A stretch of DNA of 64,000 nt from Tamlana sp038148895 (lineage in GTDB: Bacteria > Bacteroidota > Bacteroidia > Flavobacteriales > Flavobacteriaceae): assembly GCA_038148895.1 (NCBI GenBank), contig JBBVGQ010000006.1; one strand, written 5' to 3'. Both the position numbers and the translations under genes were made by a program. The notes below the pieces were generated by a model, which was not told where the DNA came from, ran no database searches, and saw nothing but the letters and a program-made list of their open reading frames with translations. Shown one piece after another: positions 59,479-64,000 of the stretch (position 1 is its first letter; each line of letters begins with the position of its first letter).

Positions 59479-61351
59479 ATTGAAAGACGTTATTTCTACA
59501 TTTATTGTCCCCCAAAGGGATAAGCCAAAAGTGTTCGATGGAGATATACCTTGGTGTAGAATTGAAGATATAAATGGTAAATATTTGTATAAAAGTAATT
59601 CTAGTCAAAATGTGTCTCAAACAACTGTAGATGCAATGAATTTAAGGGTTTATCCTGTAAATACTTTGTTGTTTACTTGTAGTGCAACCATAGGAGTTAC
59701 CGCAATAACTAAAGCAGAGTTATGCACAAACCAAACATTTATAGGATTGGTTCCGTCAAGTAAAATTGATGTAGAGTATTTGTATTATTATTTGTCTAAA
59801 ATAGGGTCGCAGTTAAAGAAAGCAGCTTCTATAACAACTATTCCTTACATATCTAGAAGTTTCTTTGAAAACCTACAGATTGAAATACCGAATAGTATTT
59901 GGGAACAAAGAAAAATATCTAAAGTTCTTTCAGACTTAGATGCTAAAATCGAAGTAAATAACAAAATAAACCAAGAGCTTGAAGCTATGGCTAAAACGCT
60001 TTATGACTATTGGTTTGTACAGTTCGATTTTCCTAATGCTAATGGTAGGCCGTATAAGTCATCAGGCGGTAAAATGGTATATAATGAGGTTTTAAAGCGA
60101 GACATACCTAAAGATTGGCAGGTCGAGGTAATAACAAAAAGTTGTGATATAGTTGATTGCCTACATTCCAAGAAGCCTGAGCAAGTAGAAGAAAGTAGTT
60201 GCTTTCTATTACAGTTGGAAAACATAAAGGATAATGGCATAGTAGATGTAACTAATAAGTACAAGGTTAGCGCTGACGATTATGCTACGTGGACATCAAG
60301 AATTGAAGTTGAAGAAGATGATATTTTAATGACGAATGCTGGGCGTGTCGCTGCTAATGCGCAAATTCCTAAGGGTTTAAAAACAGGGATAGGCAGAAAT
60401 ATAACTGCTATTCGTCCTAAAAATATTAACCCTACATATCTTTTCTTATCAATAAGGGGGCTTCATGTTCAAGAACAAATTTTTTCTAACACAGATGTAG
60501 GCTCGTTTTTTAAAAGTTTTAATGTAAAGAGCATTAAAAAATTAGAAATTATTAGACCTTTTATCAATATAGAAGATGAATTTGAAAAAATTGTTAGGCC
60601 ATTACGTGATAAACGAGAATTGAACCAACAGCAGAACCAAAAGTTAACCGAGTTGCGTGATTGGTTATTACCTATGTTAATGAATGGGCAGGTAACCGTA
60701 AGTGAAGCAAAAGAACAGTTGGGTATGGTTGCTGAAGCTGGTGCTGCTTATGAGCGAGATAAAGAGGCTATAGATAGCTTGTTTGATAAAATTAATTACG
60801 ATTATGAAGTAGGGGTAGTAGTATTACTTACACGACAAATTTTAGATAGAACGTACGGAAAAAAGTATGTTCACAAAATGTTGAGTAATATACAGTTTTT
60901 GGAAGAGTTGCCTGTATTTAAAGATTTGGCTTTCAAAGAAAACGGTTGGGGTATGCATAGTAAAGTATTGGATAAGACCATAGCTAACCAGAAGTATGTT
61001 TATTTTGAAGACTTAGGAAATGAGCGAAGTGTTCTAAATTTTAATTTCAAACATATAAAAGAGGTGTCCATCTGGATGCAAAAGGACGATTATAGTAAAG
61101 ATTTTGTTCTTAAGGTAGAAAACATGTTAAAGATATACCAAAAGTCGCTTATAAATAAGGATATGGATCGTATCGAGCTTTTCAATACAGTGTTGGAATG
61201 CATGGCAGTTCTAGAGACAGATGACTTTGAAGCTGTAAGGCGTAAAATGGGTAGCTGGAAAATGCATGAAGAAGGTTATGCAACAAAAGAGGATAAGTTT
61301 ACCCCATATGAAACCCAGTTAATGATTGATTTTATAAAGGAACTGAAGTAG
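59468..61351 (+). CDS. hsdS: Type I specificity subunit HsdS with C-terminal extension
   Basis: The 627-residue protein is longer than the usual 400–450. Two target-recognition domains (about residues 1–175 and 215–390) are separated by helical spacers (IPNSIWEQRKISKVLSDLDAKIEVNNKINQ and the second copy ending LPMLMNGQ). After about residue 400 a further 220 residues follow, starting KEQLGMVAEAGAAYERD and ending in a charged helical region, which I do not recognise. The extension starts exactly where ordinary HsdS proteins end, so it looks like an added domain. Confidence 0.9.
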   Translation: MKVKLKDVISTFIVPQRDKPKVFDGDIPWCRIEDINGKYLYKSNSSQNVSQTTVDAMNLRVYPVNTLLFTCSATIGVTAITKAELCTNQTFIGLVPSSKIDVEYLYYYLSKIGSQLKKAASITTIPYISRSFFENLQIEIPNSIWEQRKISKVLSDLDAKIEVNNKINQELEAMAKTLYDYWFVQFDFPNANGRPYKSSGGKMVYNEVLKRDIPKDWQVEVITKSCDIVDCLHSKKPEQVEESSCFLLQLENIKDNGIVDVTNKYKVSADDYATWTSRIEVEEDDILMTNAGRVAANAQIPKGLKTGIGRNITAIRPKNINPTYLFLSIRGLHVQEQIFSNTDVGSFFKSFNVKSIKKLEIIRPFINIEDEFEKIVRPLRDKRELNQQQNQKLTELRDWLLPMLMNGQVTVSEAKEQLGMVAEAGAAYERDKEAIDSLFDKINYDYEVGVVVLLTRQILDRTYGKKYVHKMLSNIQFLEELPVFKDLAFKENGWGMHSKVLDKTIANQKYVYFEDLGNERSVLNFNFKHIKEVSIWMQKDDYSKDFVLKVENMLKIYQKSLINKDMDRIELFNTVLECMAVLETDDFEAVRRKMGSWKMHEEGYATKEDKFTPYETQLMIDFIKELK

Positions 61352-61399
61352 AAAAAATATTCTTTAAAAGAGAATTAATTAAAAATAGAAAATAACACG

Positions 61400-62014
61400 A
61401 TGAGTGTAAAACGTAATAATATTAAAGTATTTGTGGCATCTACGGTCTACAATTTCCAAAGTGATTTAAATAGAATTTATGATCTTTTAGATGGTTTTGG
61501 ATACGATGTTAAAATGTCTCATAAAGGTACTATTCCTTTAGATAGTAGTGTTTCGTGTGCGGATATGTGTGTTCAGGGGGTTAATGAATGTGATGTTTTT
61601 TTGGGCTTTATAAGACCAGATTACGGTTCAGGTGTGTTAGAGCCCGGCGGTAAATCAATAACACATATGGAGTTTGAAACAGCTATGGCAAGAGAGATGC
61701 CACGTTTTGTATTATGCGATTATCGGGTTACTTTTACAAGAAGTTTATTTAAGGATAGTTTTATTGTAGAAGATTTTACCCAAAAGAAAATTAAGTTCGA
61801 CAATATTTCCTTTGATAATTGTAAGGTTATGGATACAAGGTGTGTTAGAATGTACAATGAAGCGATTAAAGATAAGGAGAGACCAGCAAGTAAAAGAACT
61901 GGAAATTGGGTTCAAGAATACTATGATTATGATGCAATTAAAATGCATATTGAAAGTCAGTTCAAGCATCCAGATCGTATTCAAAAACTTATAGATAAAT
62001 CAAAGACTAATTAG
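61400..62014 (+). CDS. DUF4062 domain protein
   Basis: A 204-residue protein starting IKVFVASTVYNFQSDLNRIYDLL, the DUF4062 signature (VFVSST…). The second half of the fold has CDVFLGFIRPDYGSGV, then SITHMEFETAM and RFVLCDYRVTF. This Rossmann-like domain is frequent in bacterial defence and signalling proteins. It is followed 2 bp later by the AlbA_2 gene, so the two probably function together; it recalls the domain of the cassette protein at 765–1958. Confidence 0.8.
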   Translation: MSVKRNNIKVFVASTVYNFQSDLNRIYDLLDGFGYDVKMSHKGTIPLDSSVSCADMCVQGVNECDVFLGFIRPDYGSGVLEPGGKSITHMEFETAMAREMPRFVLCDYRVTFTRSLFKDSFIVEDFTQKKIKFDNISFDNCKVMDTRCVRMYNEAIKDKERPASKRTGNWVQEYYDYDAIKMHIESQFKHPDRIQKLIDKSKTN

Positions 62015-62016
62015 TT

Positions 62017-63402
62017 ATGGAAAATATTTCTTTTGTTCAAGAGCTAGTTAAAAAAGCAAACGAGTTTAATGTAAAGTTTTTTAGAGATTTTGATAGTGAA
62101 TCAATATTAAGATATATATGTGGTTTTTTGAATACTGAGGGGGGATGGATAATTGTTGGTCATACAGGAAAAGAACCTACATATATAAACGGGTTGAGTA
62201 ATGATTCTGTTGTTTTGTTAAAAAGAGAAGTTAATAGCCGAATTTCACCTCAGTCACTTGTCTATATTGCATATGATTCCGATGAGGAAGAGAATAACTT
62301 TGTTTTAATAAATATTTTAAAAGGTTCTAGGCAACCTTATACTTTAGATAAAGTATTTTATATTATAGAAGATAATGTGGCTAAGAAAGCGGATCAAGAT
62401 GATATTAGCATTATGTTAAGATCTTCTAATGAATATTCTTCGACATGGGAAAAATCAACAGCCTTAGATTGTGGTTTGGAAGATTTAAACAAACATGAAA
62501 TTCAAAAAACAATTAGAGAAGCTAACAAAGTAAGTAAAGGCAATGTTTTGCCAGAAGATGAGGAAGGTTTCTTAAATTATTTTCAGTTAATAGATTATGG
62601 AAGTGTAAAAAACGGTGCGGTGGTGCTTTTTGCTGAGGAGCCAATAAAATTTTTACCTCAATGTAGAATTAGAATTTCTGTTTTACCTGAAGGGAAAACA
62701 GGTGATATAATTACCGATATGCATTTAATTGAAGATAATTTATTTGTCGCTTTCATGAAAGTACAGGATTATTTTAGTCTTCACAACCCTTTAGTAAGTC
62801 AATTCGATAATTCTAGTTGGAGTAGAAATTCTGAATTAAAATTTCCAAGTGAAGCTTTAGATGAAGCCATTGTAAATGCGATGGTACATCGTGATTATAG
62901 TGATATTTCGGGGGAAATAACTATCAATATTTATAAGGATAAGATGGAAATTATTAATTCAGGTGAAATTCCGGAAGATATTGTTAAAGGTAAGTCAAAA
63001 ATTAGACCACATCATTCTGTGTTAAGAAACCCTACTATTGCTCACATGTTTTATTTAAGAGGAAAAATGGAAAAGTTAGGAAGAGGGTTGACTTTGATTA
63101 GAGATCAGTTTGTTAATAGTGGTTATAGAAAGCCCGAATGGACGTTTCAGAGTGGTTATACGACATTGACATTGTTTAGTGAACCTTTGGTTTTAGAATT
63201 GAATGAACGGATGTATGCCTATTTAAATAGCTTGAATACTAATACTTTTTCACGAAAGGATTATGAAGTGTTTTTTGATTTTAAAATTTCAGAGAAAACA
63301 GCTAGAAATGATTTGTCGAAGCTAGTTGAAGCTGGCTATCTTTCTCAAAAAGGTAAAGGATCGAATACATCTTACATAAGGTTGGAAAAGGAAATTATCT
63401 GA
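62017..63402 (+). CDS. AlbA_2/Schlafen-like ATP-binding protein
   Basis: The 461-residue protein has an N-terminal AlbA_2 (Schlafen-like) domain (ILRYICGFLNTEGGWIIVGH, about residues 27–46) and a GHKL-type ATP-binding region FPSEALDEAIVNAMVHRDYS (about 275–294) followed by GEITINIYKDKMEIINSG. A winged-helix C-terminus (NDLSKLVEAGYLSQKGKGSN) closes it. Such proteins often lie in restriction-modification islands as regulators or effectors. Its partner is probably the DUF4062 protein. Confidence 0.85.
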   Translation: MENISFVQELVKKANEFNVKFFRDFDSESILRYICGFLNTEGGWIIVGHTGKEPTYINGLSNDSVVLLKREVNSRISPQSLVYIAYDSDEEENNFVLINILKGSRQPYTLDKVFYIIEDNVAKKADQDDISIMLRSSNEYSSTWEKSTALDCGLEDLNKHEIQKTIREANKVSKGNVLPEDEEGFLNYFQLIDYGSVKNGAVVLFAEEPIKFLPQCRIRISVLPEGKTGDIITDMHLIEDNLFVAFMKVQDYFSLHNPLVSQFDNSSWSRNSELKFPSEALDEAIVNAMVHRDYSDISGEITINIYKDKMEIINSGEIPEDIVKGKSKIRPHHSVLRNPTIAHMFYLRGKMEKLGRGLTLIRDQFVNSGYRKPEWTFQSGYTTLTLFSEPLVLELNERMYAYLNSLNTNTFSRKDYEVFFDFKISEKTARNDLSKLVEAGYLSQKGKGSNTSYIRLEKEII

Positions 63403-63422
63403 TGTTTCTGAAATTAGAAGTG

Positions 63423-63900
63423 CATTTTCTTTCCGGAAATTACCGGATGTTACCGGATGTNNNNNNNNNNNNNNNNNNNNNNNNNNNNNNNNNNNNNNNN
63501 NNNNNNNNNNNNNNNNNNNNNNNNNNNNNNNNNNNNNNNNNNNNNNNNNNNNNNNNNNGTGTTGTGAAAATTAAAGAATACATTTTTATTACCGGTATTA
63601 TAACGGCTTTTTTCTTTCCGGAAATTACCGGATGTTACCGGATGTGTTGTGAAAATTAAAGAATACATTTTTATTACCGGTATTATAACGGCTTTTTTCT
63701 TTCCGGAAATTACCGGATGTTACCGGATGTGTTGTGAAAATTAAAGAATACATTTTTATTACCGGTATTATAACGGCTTTTTTCTTTCCGGATATTGCCG
63801 GATGTTGCCGGATGTATTGTGAAAATTAAAGAATACATTTTTATTACCGGTATAATAATGGCTTTTTTCTTTCCGGATATTGCCTGATGTTACCAAAAGT
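63423..63900. repeat. 85-bp tandem repeat array
   Basis: Three consecutive full 85-bp units lie at 63646–63730, 63731–63815 and 63816–63900. A fourth full unit precedes them (63561–63645), and a partial copy ends at 63460. The first copies are identical; the last two diverge. Each unit contains TTACCGGTATTATAACGG and the short repeats GATGTTACCG. The array is interrupted by a run of N. It may be an iteron-type origin, a transfer origin or protein-binding array; it is not CRISPR. Confidence 0.85.
63461..63558. other. 98-bp assembly gap (N) inside the tandem repeats
   Basis: Bases are undetermined. The flanking repeat phases differ by 100 bp, which is not a multiple of 85, so the gap length is an estimate and the copy number is unknown. 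Confidence 0.9.
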
Positions 63901-63940
63901 CGTCTGTAAACTAAGACCACATTTTTATTAAAATAATTAA

Positions 63941-64000
63941 ATGAAAACGTTTATTAATTTATCTTCAAAAGAATCAAAAGATGTTCACTTTTCTATATAT
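63941..64000 (+). CDS. Start of a truncated CDS
   Basis: An ATG at 63941, just after the last repeat, opens a frame (MKTFINLSSKESKDVHFSIY) that runs off the window. Nothing can be said of its function. Confidence 0.5.
   Translation, partial: MKTFINLSSKESKDVHFSIY

Noticed and set aside
63402..63659. Frame across the N gap and tandem repeats
   Set aside because: The apparent protein is made of undetermined residues and repeat DNA.
63423..63900. CRISPR array
   Set aside because: The 85-bp units are contiguous and identical throughout with no unique spacers, and no cas genes are present.

Overview
The window is low-GC DNA from a member of the Flavobacteriaceae (Bacteroidota). The evidence is the gliding/type IX secretion operon gldKLMN, the exosortase F pair, the order miaB–sigma54 activator–lptE–TPR protein–secG, Bacteroidota-type promoters (TTTG, about 19 nt, TAnnTTTG) and a lack of Shine-Dalgarno sequences. 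I cannot name the genus.

Region 1 (1–10848) is the most unusual part. Thirteen small genes, all on the minus strand, lie in twelve units. The units are separated by eleven complete imperfect palindromes of 128–134 bp, plus one cut by the window edge, and they lead up to the 3' end of a tyrosine recombinase gene on the same strand. The spacers behave like integron attC sites. Each ends in NNNNAAC/GTTNNNN boxes, and the 7–10 bp at the two ends of every unit are complementary to each other but differ between units, as integron cassette exchange predicts. On the cassette-noncoding strand ten of eleven complete sites carry a C(GNA)G hairpin tip. The recombinase looks XerC/D-like: it lacks room for the IntI-specific insertion and has its own N-terminal domain. 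I read this as an integron or integron-like cassette system in reverse-integrase orientation.

Region 2 (10857–49168) is chromosomal core. It holds a lipoprotein-type peptide deformylase, the rod-shape operon mreBCD-mrdA-rodA, purH, a GAF-fold methionine sulfoxide reductase, xrtF and its partner, groESL, the secG/TPR/lptE/sigma54-activator/miaB block, two paralogous membrane proteins, topA, a degenerate arginase-fold protein upstream of gldKLMN (T9SS motor and core), a FAD oxidoreductase, a DUF983 protein, an ABC-F ATPase, an RND efflux operon, a leucine-rich-repeat protein and a small CPXCG protein.

Region 3 (49228–64000) starts with an initiator tRNA(fMet) gene that serves as the apparent attachment site of an integrated island. 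A tyrosine integrase sits directly after the tRNA, followed by plasmid-like genes (RHH-like protein, RepA-type ATPase, zinc-finger/toprim protein), a complete type I restriction-modification operon (hsdR-hsdM-hsdS), a DUF4062 protein and an AlbA_2/Schlafen-type ATP-binding protein. The window ends in an 85-bp tandem repeat array interrupted by 98 undetermined bases, and then the start of a truncated gene. No right-hand copy of the tRNA end is seen, so the island continues past the window.
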